A stretch of DNA of 64,000 nucleotides. It comes from Ottelia alismoides (Eukaryota > Streptophyta > Magnoliopsida > Alismatales > Hydrocharitaceae). A model generated the notes under the pieces. The model was not told the origin of the DNA. It saw nothing but the letters and a program-made list of their open reading frames with translations, and did no database searches. The translations under genes were made by a program, and so were the position numbers. Positions 17,142-26,869 of this stretch are shown here, piece by piece (within the stretch, counting starts at the first letter, position 1; every line of letters begins with the position of its first letter). The stretch is from positions 7,562,501 through 7,626,500 of the forward strand of contig JAZKJV010011400.1 of assembly GCA_037367405.1 (NCBI GenBank), in the 5' to 3' direction.

Positions 17142-17702
17142 ATGCACATCACTACTTTTTTAGAAGCCGCGCGCCGGGGCGAGCCAGGTGCGGATGAAGC
17201 TCTGCTCGAGGTGGCCTACCAGTCACTTCGAAGAATCGCCGCCAACAGGCTTGGTCGCGAATCTGGCAATCCGACGCTGCATCCGACGGAGCTGGTCCAC
17301 GAAGCTTGGATACGACTGGGTGGCAACAATGTCTCCGGTTGGGAAAACAGGTTTCACTTCTTTGGTGCTGCTGCAGAAGCTATGCGACGCATCATCATCG
17401 ATCACGCGCGTCGCAGACAGGCTCTCAAACGTGGCGGCAACGTGTCCAAGCAGGACTTGAACAGCAGGTTCAGGCCCTATGAGACGCCAGTAGCCGACGA
17501 ATTGCTCGATCTGAACGACGCGCTCGAGATTTTTGAGAAACTTGAGCCAGTCAAATCAAATGTACTGAAGCTGAAGTTCTTCGCGGGCATGACGATCGCC
17601 GAGATTGCCCAACTGTGTGATATTTCTGAAGCGACCGTCGAGCGGTACTGGGCATACGCCAAAGCCTGGCTTTACCAGCGGATGCATTCGAATTGCGAAT
17701 GA
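17142..17702 (+). CDS. ECF-type RNA polymerase sigma factor (planctomycete-type)
   Basis: 186 residues. Region 2 is seen in LHPTELVHEAWIRLGG and RFHFFGAAAEAMRRIIIDHARRR, region 4 in LKLKFFAGMTIAEIAQLCDISEATVERYWAYAKAWL. These features match the ECF subfamily widespread in planctomycetes and usually found next to Ser/Thr kinase genes, as here, where the kinase begins 51 bp downstream. It would direct RNA polymerase to an alternative promoter set. No anti-sigma gene is present; control by the kinase is a reasonable inference. Confidence 0.93.
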   Translation: MHITTFLEAARRGEPGADEALLEVAYQSLRRIAANRLGRESGNPTLHPTELVHEAWIRLGGNNVSGWENRFHFFGAAAEAMRRIIIDHARRRQALKRGGNVSKQDLNSRFRPYETPVADELLDLNDALEIFEKLEPVKSNVLKLKFFAGMTIAEIAQLCDISEATVERYWAYAKAWLYQRMHSNCE

Positions 17703-17753
17703 TTCTCGTTCAGTTTGTTTCCCCCCACCCTATTTCCCGCTGAGTGTATCGCG

Positions 17754-19874
17754 ATGGGCCAGTTGGATGACGAGCTTTTTGGAGCGGCTCTGCAGATTGA
17801 AGATGTCGAGGATCAGAATAACTTTGTTCATGCGGCTTGCGCAGATGACCCTGTGCAGGCGCATCGCGTTCTGCGACTGCTGAAAACCTATCAGGAACTG
17901 GAACTGGAGAAGGAGCTCCGCGGCACTTGTTTCTTTGACCGGACTCCGGAGATTGTTCAGGAGTTTTTCGATAGTGACGAGCTGAAACCGGGCGATGAAG
18001 TCGGCCGCTATACGATTGAAGAAAAGATAGGTGAGGGCGGGATGTGCGTAGTCTACAGGGCTTCGCAAACTTCGCCGCTGCAACGCCAGGTGGCTCTCAA
18101 AGCGCTCAAACCGGGCATGGATTCCCAGCGTATCCTGGCTCGCTTCGCCCTTGAGCGCCAAGTACTGACCCATCTACAGCATCCTGGCGTGACCCGGATC
18201 CTGGATGCGGGTATGCACGACAATGGCCGGCCATACTTTGTGATGGAACTGGTTCGCGATCCAATCTGGATCACGGACTATTGCCAACAAAATCGCCTGG
18301 ATGTTTCGCAGCGCATAGAGTTGATGATCTCAGTTTGCTCGATTGTCCAATATGCGCACCAACGCGGAATCATTCACCGCGATCTGAAGCCTTCGAATAT
18401 CCTGTTGGAAACGTCCAACGAGCGGGAAGTAGTGCCCAAGGTAATCGATTTTGGTATCGCCAAACTGACACTACCCGGCGAAGACAGCCTGGCGACGATT
18501 ACCAGTCCGGGCGACATGTTTGGAACACCTGCCTACATGAGCCCCGAACAGGCTCGCTACTCTGGCGAAATCGATATTCGTAGCGACGTTTATTCCCTGG
18601 GCGTTATCCTTTACGAATTGCTGACCGGACAGACGCCTTTCTCGATCAAGAAAGCCAAGCATGCTAATGCGTCTTGGAAGCAGTCCGAGTTCTGGGAATT
18701 GACCATTCCCAAACCATCGGCACAGAGCAAACAGCCTCCCGCCAAGACCTCCGGCGGCAAGCACGCCGAGCAGGCTGGCCTGTCCGCTTCCATTCGCCAT
18801 GACCTGGACTTGATAGTCCTCAAGGCCCTCTCGCTGCAACCGGAGTTGCGTTACCAGACAGTGGCTGAATTGCAACGGGATCTGGAGAACTATCAATCGG
18901 GTCGACCAGTGGAAGCCGTGGGCCCCGACTGGATGTATCGGTTAAGGAAAGTCATCAATCGCCACTGGCGTGCCACGGTAGCCTTCGTTGTTACGCTGGT
19001 TGCCGTCCTGGCTTCGTCCGCCATCTCGACCATCTTTGCTGTTCGCGCTACCAGCGCTGAGGCAGCCCTGCGCAAGAAGCTGGATGAAGTCCTGTTGATG
19101 CAATCTCAATTGACCACGGAGCGTGACACGGCGGAAAAAGCCAAGCGACATGCCCAGGCGTTGGTGCGATTCATGCAAGTCAGGCGGCTCGCTGAACGAG
19201 CTGTTGTCAGCTTCACGCAATCGATGCTCAACGGCTCCACAGAGCAACGCCTGTCCCTGACACAATCTTTGTCCCAACAGGCGCTAGACTTAAAGTCAAT
19301 ATTTGAACCCCACTCGCGCTTAGTCGTCGCTGGTGATTGGTCGTGGGCTAACGAACAATTGGTATTGGAAATCACCAAGTCGGTATACGAGTTCGACAGT
19401 CGCGACGTGGCCGAAGCCGCCAAGTCTCTCGAGCCTTCAGAGCGCCCACACAACGATCAACCTGACAGCCCATCTTCGCCCACCGACATGACGAAGACCC
19501 GGGCCTCCTTCCAAGAGTTGCTGCTGGCAGAGTTGGATGGCGCATTTTCGCAGGAAGATTCTTTCGTAGCTGAAGTGCTCGATAACTTAGGCTTGCATGA
19601 ATTCGATCTGGGGCAGTTACAACGGGCTGAAGAGAAACTACGCCGCGCTTCACAGATCTGGCAGCGACTGGGCAAGTATCCCGCCAGAGCAGCGCAGACA
19701 CAACTCTTCCTGACCGAAGTGCTGCTCGCAAGCGGACAAGAACAACCAGCCGCGGCCATGTTGTCTGCCACTCGACAAGTACTGGATGAAATCGGTAACG
19801 ATGTACCCGAAGCACCCAAGCTGGAAGAGTTCTACCAGCAACTAAACGAAAAGATCTCCAATCGCAACCGGTAG
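17754..19874 (+). CDS. Membrane Ser/Thr protein kinase paired with the ECF sigma factor
   Basis: 706 residues from ATG 17754 (an in-frame TTG lies at 17715). An ~80-residue N-terminal helical segment is followed by a complete Hanks-type kinase: G-loop GEGGMCVVY (~93-101), VALK lysine (~116), HRDLKPSN catalytic loop, DFG in IDFGIAKL, and GTPAYMSPEQA activation segment. A single TM (ATVAFVVTLVAVLASSAISTIF) comes next, then a coiled-coil and TPR-like extracytoplasmic part (EVLDNLGLHEFDLGQLQRAEEKL). It probably phosphorylates the adjacent sigma factor or its partners. Transcribed with it. Confidence 0.93.
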   Translation: MGQLDDELFGAALQIEDVEDQNNFVHAACADDPVQAHRVLRLLKTYQELELEKELRGTCFFDRTPEIVQEFFDSDELKPGDEVGRYTIEEKIGEGGMCVVYRASQTSPLQRQVALKALKPGMDSQRILARFALERQVLTHLQHPGVTRILDAGMHDNGRPYFVMELVRDPIWITDYCQQNRLDVSQRIELMISVCSIVQYAHQRGIIHRDLKPSNILLETSNEREVVPKVIDFGIAKLTLPGEDSLATITSPGDMFGTPAYMSPEQARYSGEIDIRSDVYSLGVILYELLTGQTPFSIKKAKHANASWKQSEFWELTIPKPSAQSKQPPAKTSGGKHAEQAGLSASIRHDLDLIVLKALSLQPELRYQTVAELQRDLENYQSGRPVEAVGPDWMYRLRKVINRHWRATVAFVVTLVAVLASSAISTIFAVRATSAEAALRKKLDEVLLMQSQLTTERDTAEKAKRHAQALVRFMQVRRLAERAVVSFTQSMLNGSTEQRLSLTQSLSQQALDLKSIFEPHSRLVVAGDWSWANEQLVLEITKSVYEFDSRDVAEAAKSLEPSERPHNDQPDSPSSPTDMTKTRASFQELLLAELDGAFSQEDSFVAEVLDNLGLHEFDLGQLQRAEEKLRRASQIWQRLGKYPARAAQTQLFLTEVLLASGQEQPAAAMLSATRQVLDEIGNDVPEAPKLEEFYQQLNEKISNRNR

Positions 19875-19918
19875 CTCCAGCGCGACCAGCTGCACTCAGA
19901 CTCCACCGTCTCAGGGCT

Positions 19919-20869
19919 CTATCGACCTGCACTGTTGACCATCGTACTGGCCGCATTTGGTAATGCCGCACGCGGTTGGTAGCTAATGAGGGGATCGACC
20001 AGTGGCTGCAGCGCGTCTCGGTATGCCAAGGCCAGCTTGACACTGGCCTCGGACAACCGGGTAAAGGGCACCCTGATTTGCAATCCATCGCTGCGCTGCA
20101 AGATCACTGAATCATCTAACACCTCCACCACTGTGGCCTGGGTATTGAATTTCTCATCAGCGCTCGACCAGGGAAAAGCCTTCGAAGGCAGCGGTTCACG
20201 CTTGGCGAAATCAGTTACGCGCCGCACCGCAGCCGCGTCAACATAGCGCCCGTGAGCAATCGTTTCAACGCCCGTTTCATTCGGCAAGGCGTAGGTCCCA
20301 TCAACTACTACGTAAAAGCCAGACAAGCGATTGAGCTCAAACTCCTGTTCAACCTGCGCTGTGACGTTGGCGGTGGCTAACAACATGGGCACCATCTGAC
20401 CAGTTTCGTTGACTGGAAACACCTGCAGCAGCACTGTGTCGGGGGCCAGGCGTCGAATCAACCTGGGAAAGAACTTGGCATCCGATGTATTGAGCAGCGT
20501 TCCCTCGCACAGATCATCCACGCGTTGCAAGGGCTGAACCTCCAACCGTTTCCAGACGCGTTGATTACCGGTCAGAAGCGACAGGCGAATCTGCAACTCG
20601 AGGATCTTGCGAGCTCGCTCTGCGCTATTCTTGAATTGCCATACCAGCGTGTGCTTGCTATTGGTGCGCGGCGTCTCCGCGACAGGACTGGCAATCAAGG
20701 CTGAACTGAGCAGCCGTCGTCGACGAACAACCTCTTCAGCCAGCGCGCCGCCTTTGCCTGAGATGATCAATACCTGGTCGATGTCCTGATCCAGCTCCGC
20801 TACTGTGCCTTGCGCCCAAAGTTGATTTGGTGCAAGCCACAACACCAGGAGCGTTAATGCGCATCGCAT
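19919..20869 (-). CDS. Secreted protein with SLA1-homology (SHD1)-like C-terminal segment
   Basis: About 316 residues from ATG 20869 (the frame also opens at a GTG, 20896). Signal peptide MRCALTLLVLWLAPNQLWAQ. The body is of unrecognised fold. Near the C-terminus FNTQATVVEVLDDSVILQ and LQIRVPFTRLSEASVKLA follow the pattern of SHD1 domains frequent in planctomycete exported proteins, where they are fused to many partners. Convergent with the kinase gene, 45 bp away. Function unknown. Confidence 0.65.
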   Translation of the reverse strand: MRCALTLLVLWLAPNQLWAQGTVAELDQDIDQVLIISGKGGALAEEVVRRRRLLSSALIASPVAETPRTNSKHTLVWQFKNSAERARKILELQIRLSLLTGNQRVWKRLEVQPLQRVDDLCEGTLLNTSDAKFFPRLIRRLAPDTVLLQVFPVNETGQMVPMLLATANVTAQVEQEFELNRLSGFYVVVDGTYALPNETGVETIAHGRYVDAAAVRRVTDFAKREPLPSKAFPWSSADEKFNTQATVVEVLDDSVILQRSDGLQIRVPFTRLSEASVKLALAYRDALQPLVDPLISYQPRAALPNAASTMVNSAGR

Positions 20870-21080
20870 CCTTGAAAGCCCCTTCACTCCCACCACCCGA
20901 TCCCATTACGTTACCAGTTTCATGGACCCTTGGTATGGGTCCACAACTGAAATTAATCGAGCAGCAATAGTATCTGAGTGATATCCCACAGGGCTCTCGC
21001 ATTCACGCAGTCCACCTCCTTTATCACTGTGCTAGCGGCCGAGAACGACTGCCCTTACCACAGGTCGTGTGCGTCTTAAC

Positions 21081-22187
21081 CTACTTTTTCTGCCATTGAT
21101 CACGCGCAGCCAAAATACTCTTAGGTCCATCGCCATCCAGCCAACGACGAGCGTTCTCATCTTGCTTCAGGTAGGCATCCCAGAAGGCAGTCGAGAGTGC
21201 CAAGGTGGCTTGAGCATGGGACGACTGATCGCCCGGTTGGTTGAACATCGTTTGGCGCTCACCGAGAAACCCATGAGTGCCGCCATCGAATACCACCTGG
21301 TACTTGTTGCCCGCTGGCAGTGCAGGAAAGACCTTCAGGCGCGTCTCGGCTGTTTGCTCGCCAATGGGAGAATCATCTTTGGTACCGGTCATTAGCAGCC
21401 AGGGAATCGACACCTGGCCAAAATTCTTGGCTGGCTGTCCCAGTTTGGGCGTGCTAGGGCTGAGCACGATGGCCGCCGTGATGCGCTGGTCCCGAGGTTG
21501 CTGCGATGCTAGAGCCGGGCTCTGCCCAGAGACCATCTGCGTCGTAATCGCGCCAAAACTATGTCCCGACATGCCCAGGTGTTTCAAGTCGAGTCGCGAG
21601 CGCAGCTGCTGGGCGGCTTGGGCCAGTTGAGTGCCTTCCCTATCAATGGTGTGCAGGTAATCAATCACTGCCTTGACATCTGCAATTCGCAGGAGCAAGT
21701 TGTCGGCACTGGCCGCTTCGCGCAAGGCACCGGCGCGTTGTCCGAGCTTCCTATCGCGCCAGACGCTTTCATCGCTGCCTGGGTGCTGCAGAAAGATGGC
21801 CACATAACCACGCCTGGCCCAATGCTCACCGCCATGTTTGAATCCTTCACGCGAGCCACCCAAACCGTGACTGAACAGCACGACCGGGCACTTACCCTCA
21901 CCACCTGGCAAGTAAACCTTGATCGGCACTTTGCGTGCCTCTGACGCCGTACTGCTCGGTCGCTGCCTGGTATCAGGGCGATACTCGACATCCAAGAGCA
22001 GCGTTTCGAATGTGGCCTGAGAGTCAACTTTCAGTGGATCATACAGCCCGGATTTGCTGGCGGCAGGTTCTCGACTTGCAGATTGCGCCGATTCTTGCGC
22101 CATCAAGCCTGATACTTGCATCGCCAACAGCAGCGTCAACAGTTGAATGAAAGCGTACGGAAGATTTTCTTTGCGAAGCTTGAACAT
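21081..22187 (-). CDS. Exported alpha/beta hydrolase, predicted dienelactone hydrolase type
   Basis: About 368 residues from ATG 22187, which has AGGATT upstream and starts a plausible signal peptide (LPYAFIQLLTLLLAMQVSGLMAQ). Core: CPVVLFSHGLGGSREGF, RGYVAIFLQHPGSDES, nucleophile elbow LGMSGHSFGAIT, acid region LLMTGTKDDSPIG and base FDGGTHGFLG. The pattern resembles the COG4188/PAF-acetylhydrolase-like group of secreted esterases. Substrate unknown. The 177-bp gap to 20896-side genes shows no clear feature. Confidence 0.85.
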   Translation of the reverse strand: MFKLRKENLPYAFIQLLTLLLAMQVSGLMAQESAQSASREPAASKSGLYDPLKVDSQATFETLLLDVEYRPDTRQRPSSTASEARKVPIKVYLPGGEGKCPVVLFSHGLGGSREGFKHGGEHWARRGYVAIFLQHPGSDESVWRDRKLGQRAGALREAASADNLLLRIADVKAVIDYLHTIDREGTQLAQAAQQLRSRLDLKHLGMSGHSFGAITTQMVSGQSPALASQQPRDQRITAAIVLSPSTPKLGQPAKNFGQVSIPWLLMTGTKDDSPIGEQTAETRLKVFPALPAGNKYQVVFDGGTHGFLGERQTMFNQPGDQSSHAQATLALSTAFWDAYLKQDENARRWLDGDGPKSILAARDQWQKK

Positions 22188-22392
22188 AACGGCAATCCTG
22201 TAGGACTTGCGAAGGCACCACCAAGTCACACACTGACCAGTGGACTTGCACTAACTATTGCCATTACTAGCCAGTTCGAGGACAGAAAATCTAGCCTCTC
22301 GACTCGCCACTTAATCCCTTGATGAAGCTAGTTTATTTTGCGATCGTCCCTATACTGCAGATGGGCTGACCAGCAGCGAGTAGGAAACAGCG

Positions 22393-25110
22393 ATGAAAAT
22401 CACCTCACCGTCCAGCGCCTGGCACGCGTTAACCCCGACTGAAGTGGCCGGGCAACTTCAGGTCACTTCCGGCGGACTGAGTGAACCGGCGGTTCAGCAG
22501 CGACGCGTCCAGTGTGGATGGAACGAACTTCAAGCGGGACAGAGGGTCGCAGCTTGGAGCATCTTGCTTGATCAATTCAAGAATGTCCTGCTGCTGATAC
22601 TCATTGGTGCGACCATTCTCTCGATCGCCACTGGCCATGGCACCGAATCGATCATCATTGCCATTATTGTAATGTTTGCAGTGGCCCTGGGTTTCTTCCA
22701 GGAATACCGAGCTGAACGGGCCATGGAGGCACTCAACCAGATGGCTGCGCCAACCGCAACAGCCATTCGCAATGGAGAAGAGGTACAACTGCCCGCAAAA
22801 GAACTGGTACCCGGCGATGTCATACTGTTGAAGGCCGGCGATAAAGTTCCCGCCGATTGCCGCCTGGTCGAATGCCATAACTTGCAGGCCGATGAAGCCG
22901 CGCTAACCGGTGAATCAGTTCCCAGTATCAAACAGATCGAGCCCTTGGCAGATCAGGAATTGTCTGCCGGCGATCGTACCAACATGCTCTTCGCAGGAAC
23001 TGCCGTGACCTATGGTCGAGGTCGAGCCCTGGTGGTGGCGATCGGCATGGAGACCGAGTTCGGCAAGATTGCCAAGATGTTGCAAAACATTCCGCAGACT
23101 CGCACTCCCCTGCAGGAGAACCTCGATCGCGTGGGGCGCGTACTGGCCGCCGTGGCCTTGGTCATCGTCGTGGTGATCGTAGCCTTGGGCCTGGTGCGTC
23201 GCCAGGAACAGGCCCAGTCGATCACGGAGCTCGTCCTGTTTGGAATTGCCCTGGCTGTAGCAGTGGTCCCCGAAGCCTTGCCGGCAGTAGTGACTGTCTC
23301 GCTGGCCATCGGCGTGCAGCGCATGGTCAAACGCAATGCCCTGGTGCGCCGCCTGCCAGCCGTAGAGACGCTCGGTAGCACCAGCGTTATCTGCTCGGAC
23401 AAAACGGGCACCTTGACCAAGGACGAAATGACGGTGCAGCAGATCTATGTCGCTGGACGCGTACTGAATCTCTCAGGTGCCGGTTATGAACCCCAAGGAA
23501 CCTTCAGCGACAATGGTCAGAGTGCACCGTTAACCCCAGCCCTGCGCGAACTTCTGCAGGCTGGCGTACTGGCATCCGACGCGCACCTGGTACATGACAA
23601 GACATCTGATCGCTGGCACATTCAAGGTGATCCCACCGAAGGCTCGCTGGTAGTCGCGGCGGCCAAAGCCAAAATCGAACGGCCCGAGTTGGAGCAACAA
23701 TTCCCGCGCGTCGACGAAGTCCCCTTTAGTTCCGAATCCAAACGCATGACCACCTTTCACCAAATGCCCAGAGGTGTGGTGGCTTACAGCAAAGGTGCAC
23801 CCGAAGTCTTGCTGGATAAATGCGACACTGTTTTGAACCAGGATGGCATACAGGCCATCAACCAGCAGCTTCGACAGGAGGTCGACCGCGTCGCGCATCA
23901 AATGGCCGAGAATGCCCTGCGCGTTCTGGCCATCGCCAGGCAAGAGTCGGCTACGCGCGATTCGATCGACCAGGGACTGACGCTGTTAGGCCTGGTCGGC
24001 ATGATTGATCCCTCGCGGCCCGAAGCCCAAGCGGCCGTCGCTAAGTGCGAACAAGCGGGCATCAAAGTCATCATGATCACGGGCGACCATCCGCTGACAG
24101 CCAAAGCCATCGCTGGTCAAATCGGTATCCACAAACAGGGACGCGTGATCACCGGTGCCGAACTGGACAACATGTCCGATGAAGCTTTGCAACAACAGAT
24201 TGGCAATATCGAAGTCTATGCCCGCGTCTCACCAGCTCACAAACTCCGCGTCGTCGGCGCGCTGCAAGCCCGTGGTGATATAGTGGCCATGACAGGCGAC
24301 GGAGTCAACGACGCGCCGGCGCTGCGTCAAGCTGACATCGGCATCGCCATGGGAATCACTGGAACCGATGTCACCAAAGAAGCCGCAGTGATGACGCTGA
24401 CCGATGATAACTTTGCCTCGATCGTAGCGGCAGTCGAAGAAGGCCGCGGCATCTATGGCAACATCAAGAAGTACCTGATGTACTTGCTGTCGGCCAACAT
24501 CGGCGAGATTGGAGTGATGGCCGGCGCGTCGCTGGCCGGCTTGCCAATGCCTCTAACTGCAGTACAGATTCTGTACGTGAACCTGGCCACCGATGGACTG
24601 CCTGCCCTGGCGCTAGCGGTCGATCCACCCGAAGACGACATCATGCAATTGCCACCGCGCAATCCACGCACTGGTATCTTCACGCCATCAGTCGTACGCT
24701 TGATGGTACTGGGCGGCATTTGGTCGATGCTGGCTAACTTGACAGTCTTCATTACGGCTCGCAACCTGGGGTACGCAGATCAGCATGCCATGACGCTAAC
24801 CTTTGTGTGCCTGGTGCTGATCGAATTCTTCAAAGCCTATGCATATCGCTCTGATCATCAACATGTGTTGCATCGACCTCTGGTCAATCGCTGGTTGAAC
24901 CTGGCGATCGTGTGGGAACTGGGCGTGCTGATGCTGATTCTGTATGTGCCCTTCTTGCAGAAGGCGTTTGAGGTTACACCTCTGACATGGCTGGAGTGGT
25001 TGGTCATTATCTTCTGGGCTCACACCATTCTGCCAGTATTGGAGTTCGGCAAGTGGCTTGAGCGCAGCGGACTGTTTAGAAAAACCGAGCCTCACAGCAG
25101 CCACACTTAA
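22393..25110 (+). CDS. P2-type cation-transporting ATPase, Ca2+-pump-like
   Basis: 905 residues. ATP-driven inner-membrane pump. Visible motifs: TGES in the actuator domain (DEAALTGESVPS), phosphorylation site SDKTGTLTKDEM, MITGDHPLTAKAIA, and hinge MTGDGVNDAPALRQADIGIA. The transport site looks like SERCA/PMCA pumps: TM4 VAVVPEALP (Glu retained, Gly of PEGLP replaced by Ala), TM5 SANIGE and TM6 NLATDGLPALAL, where Asn and Asp bind Ca2+. This favours calcium export, though Mn2+ or Na+ pumps share parts of the pattern. N-terminal cation-ATPase domain (WHALTPTEVAGQLQV) and C-terminal TM domain are complete. Single gene with AGGA site before the ATG. Confidence 0.93.
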   Translation: MKITSPSSAWHALTPTEVAGQLQVTSGGLSEPAVQQRRVQCGWNELQAGQRVAAWSILLDQFKNVLLLILIGATILSIATGHGTESIIIAIIVMFAVALGFFQEYRAERAMEALNQMAAPTATAIRNGEEVQLPAKELVPGDVILLKAGDKVPADCRLVECHNLQADEAALTGESVPSIKQIEPLADQELSAGDRTNMLFAGTAVTYGRGRALVVAIGMETEFGKIAKMLQNIPQTRTPLQENLDRVGRVLAAVALVIVVVIVALGLVRRQEQAQSITELVLFGIALAVAVVPEALPAVVTVSLAIGVQRMVKRNALVRRLPAVETLGSTSVICSDKTGTLTKDEMTVQQIYVAGRVLNLSGAGYEPQGTFSDNGQSAPLTPALRELLQAGVLASDAHLVHDKTSDRWHIQGDPTEGSLVVAAAKAKIERPELEQQFPRVDEVPFSSESKRMTTFHQMPRGVVAYSKGAPEVLLDKCDTVLNQDGIQAINQQLRQEVDRVAHQMAENALRVLAIARQESATRDSIDQGLTLLGLVGMIDPSRPEAQAAVAKCEQAGIKVIMITGDHPLTAKAIAGQIGIHKQGRVITGAELDNMSDEALQQQIGNIEVYARVSPAHKLRVVGALQARGDIVAMTGDGVNDAPALRQADIGIAMGITGTDVTKEAAVMTLTDDNFASIVAAVEEGRGIYGNIKKYLMYLLSANIGEIGVMAGASLAGLPMPLTAVQILYVNLATDGLPALALAVDPPEDDIMQLPPRNPRTGIFTPSVVRLMVLGGIWSMLANLTVFITARNLGYADQHAMTLTFVCLVLIEFFKAYAYRSDHQHVLHRPLVNRWLNLAIVWELGVLMLILYVPFLQKAFEVTPLTWLEWLVIIFWAHTILPVLEFGKWLERSGLFRKTEPHSSHT

Positions 25111-25151
25111 GCAGCCACCCTCACCAGACCGTGAACTCACTGCGCGTTCTT

Positions 25152-25252
25152 AGCCACCGTCGCCAGACGGTGGACTCAATGCTGAGCGCACATAAACTCC
25201 GTTCGGCATTCACCTTCCTGCACTTGGCAACTTGGAAGCGGTGGCTACAGTC
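25152..25252. repeat. Degenerate REP family 1 units in the 25111-25474 gap
   Basis: TAGCCACCGTCGCCAGACGG (hairpin, ~25152-25175) and a decayed partner CACTTGGCAACTTGGAAGCGGTGG (split here as CACTTGGCAACTT and GGAAGCGGTGGCTACAG, to ~25252). The rest of the gap holds no gene and probably includes the promoter of the ferritin-like gene. Confidence 0.7.
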
Positions 25253-25474
25253 ACCGCGCGCTGGGTCATTGCGACTATGGAGCCAGTCAAGGGCTGTTCT
25301 TTAATCTGTGCTGGCAAGCTATACTTGGCCAATGCGAGAGAACCATTCCCGGTGACACCATCGCGGGTTCATAACTACGGTCGTCAACTTGTACCTCGTA
25401 TTTCGACCGTGTGGCAGGGATAGCTACATGTTTCTCCAGCCGCGACAGGTCCGCCAATAGAAAGAGAGCCAAGT

Positions 25475-25933
25475 ATGGAAAAACTAATTGAACACCTCAA
25501 CGAGATCCTCAAGCATGAATGGACTGGAGTAGCGCAATACTCTCAAGCTGCATTCATTGTCGAGGGCATTTGGCGTGAAGTCTTTGTTGAAAAATTCTTT
25601 GACGATGCCAAAGAATCATTTGGCCATGCCAAACTGGTTGGCAACAAGATCGTTTCGCTGGGCGGTGTGCCCGTGGCCACGCGCAACGAAGTCAAGCAAT
25701 CGCGAGACTTGGAAGAGATCCTGAAATACAGCCTCGCTTTCGAAGCCAAAGCAGTCGAGATGTACAAGCAGGCCCTGGTTATGGCTGAAGAGCTAAACGA
25801 CCGCCCGCTGATTATCTTCCTGGAAGACATCCTCAAAGACGAACAAGAAGGCGTCGAAGAGTACACCAAGCTCCTCCGCAGTACGCCTGGCCAATCGGCC
25901 CAGATCGTCAGTGGCAAAAAGCTGGGCGCGTAA
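25475..25933 (+). CDS. Ferritin-like diiron protein (bacterioferritin-type)
   Basis: 152 residues, all helical, in the four-helix-bundle pattern: helix A LIEHLNEILKHEWTGVAQYSQAA, helix B KFFDDAKESFGHAKLVGNKI with the E-xx-H pair, helix C LEEILKYSLAFEAKAVEMYKQAL, helix D FLEDILKDEQEGVEEYTKLL. The Glu/His placement suits a diiron centre as in bacterioferritin and related ferritin-like proteins. A role in iron storage or oxidant defence is likely. No heme-ligating Met is obvious. Independent gene downstream of the P-type ATPase. Confidence 0.87.
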   Translation: MEKLIEHLNEILKHEWTGVAQYSQAAFIVEGIWREVFVEKFFDDAKESFGHAKLVGNKIVSLGGVPVATRNEVKQSRDLEEILKYSLAFEAKAVEMYKQALVMAEELNDRPLIIFLEDILKDEQEGVEEYTKLLRSTPGQSAQIVSGKKLGA

Positions 25934-25959
25934 AAGCACCACACAGATAAGCTGGTTGG

Positions 25960-26241
25960 CTAACTGGCCCGCACCACGGAAAGGCGGGCCTTGGCCTGCT
26001 GGAAACTTGCCGCACAAAATGCAGTCTGTTCTTTCGCGGTGCTTTGCTGGCCTAACAGGGTTCGCAGCGCCGCTATCTGTTCCGGAGCCAGGCTCAGGCT
26101 CGACTGCGCGTACCAGCCCACATCAGGGCTGAAGCTTTCATCAACCAGTTGCAATCCTGCGGATCCCGGTCTTGCGCTGAGACTCACTCGAATCCTACGC
26201 TCGGGATGGGGACCAGGCAAAATGGCGATTGTGGTATCCAT
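25960..26241 (-). CDS. Small conserved-looking hypothetical protein
   Basis: 93 residues, ATG start, acidic/neutral, no signal or TM. The segment DVGWYAQSSLSLAPEQIAALRTLLGQQ reads like a beta strand then a helix, similar in wording to small planctomycete proteins of unknown role. It faces the ferritin-like gene tail to tail. Function not assignable. Confidence 0.55.
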   Translation of the reverse strand: MDTTIAILPGPHPERRIRVSLSARPGSAGLQLVDESFSPDVGWYAQSSLSLAPEQIAALRTLLGQQSTAKEQTAFCAASFQQAKARLSVVRAS

Positions 26242-26567
26242 AGTTCGTTTTCTAGCCGCCCCGTGGCTGGCTGGATGAATGCTGAACTGGCGGGAGCAAA
26301 ACCTGTAGACCAGTCAAGTGATACTGAGTCTCAAGTTTGAATTCTGCCAGAGAACCGGCTTTTGTCAAGCGTTTTTAACACGTCTGGCTTGGCTTCCCGG
26401 CCGATTCCCCAACTCACCGGGCGTCTAGCTGGCATTTTACACCAAACCCCTTGCGAAAAAGACCCAGGGGCGATAGCCTATTGAGACTAGATCTCAACTG
26501 CCCGGCCTGAGCGTTGGGACACGGGTTGGAGCCACAGTTGAGAGAGCCGTGCAAGCGAGGAGTCGAC

Positions 26568-26795
26568 ATGTCAGCCGATCCATCAGGTGTTCCTAATGAC
26601 AACTCCGCCAGCCTATCCCCGGAAAAGGTCACCGGTCAACAGAGCGGCACCGGCCAGCCGTCTCAAACTCTCGAAGTGCCACGTTACAGCTTCGAAGAGT
26701 TGGCTCAAGGACACGTCACGATTCAACTGACCTTTTCTGGCAGAGAGTACTGCTTGCGGCGGACCAAGGCCGGCAAGCTGGTGCTGAACAAGTAG
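26568..26795 (+). CDS. hemP: HemP-like hemin uptake protein
   Basis: About 75 residues from ATG 26568, preceded by GCGAGGAG; the frame also opens upstream at 26514. The C-terminal half SFEELAQGHVTIQLTFSGR then EYCLRRTKAGKLVLNK matches the HemP signature (Y-x-LR-x-T-x-x-GKLxLxK). HemP is a small protein that in proteobacteria acts in heme uptake gene control. The N-terminal 35 residues are low-complexity. It ends 74 bp before the giant kinase gene on the same strand, not beside any heme transporter in this window. Confidence 0.8.
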   Translation: MSADPSGVPNDNSASLSPEKVTGQQSGTGQPSQTLEVPRYSFEELAQGHVTIQLTFSGREYCLRRTKAGKLVLNK

Positions 26796-26869
26796 AATGC
26801 GCCCTCGCAGGCGGCGCGATTGCGCGGCTGTATGTTGGGAATCGAGCGTTCTACTGGAGGAAGCACCAA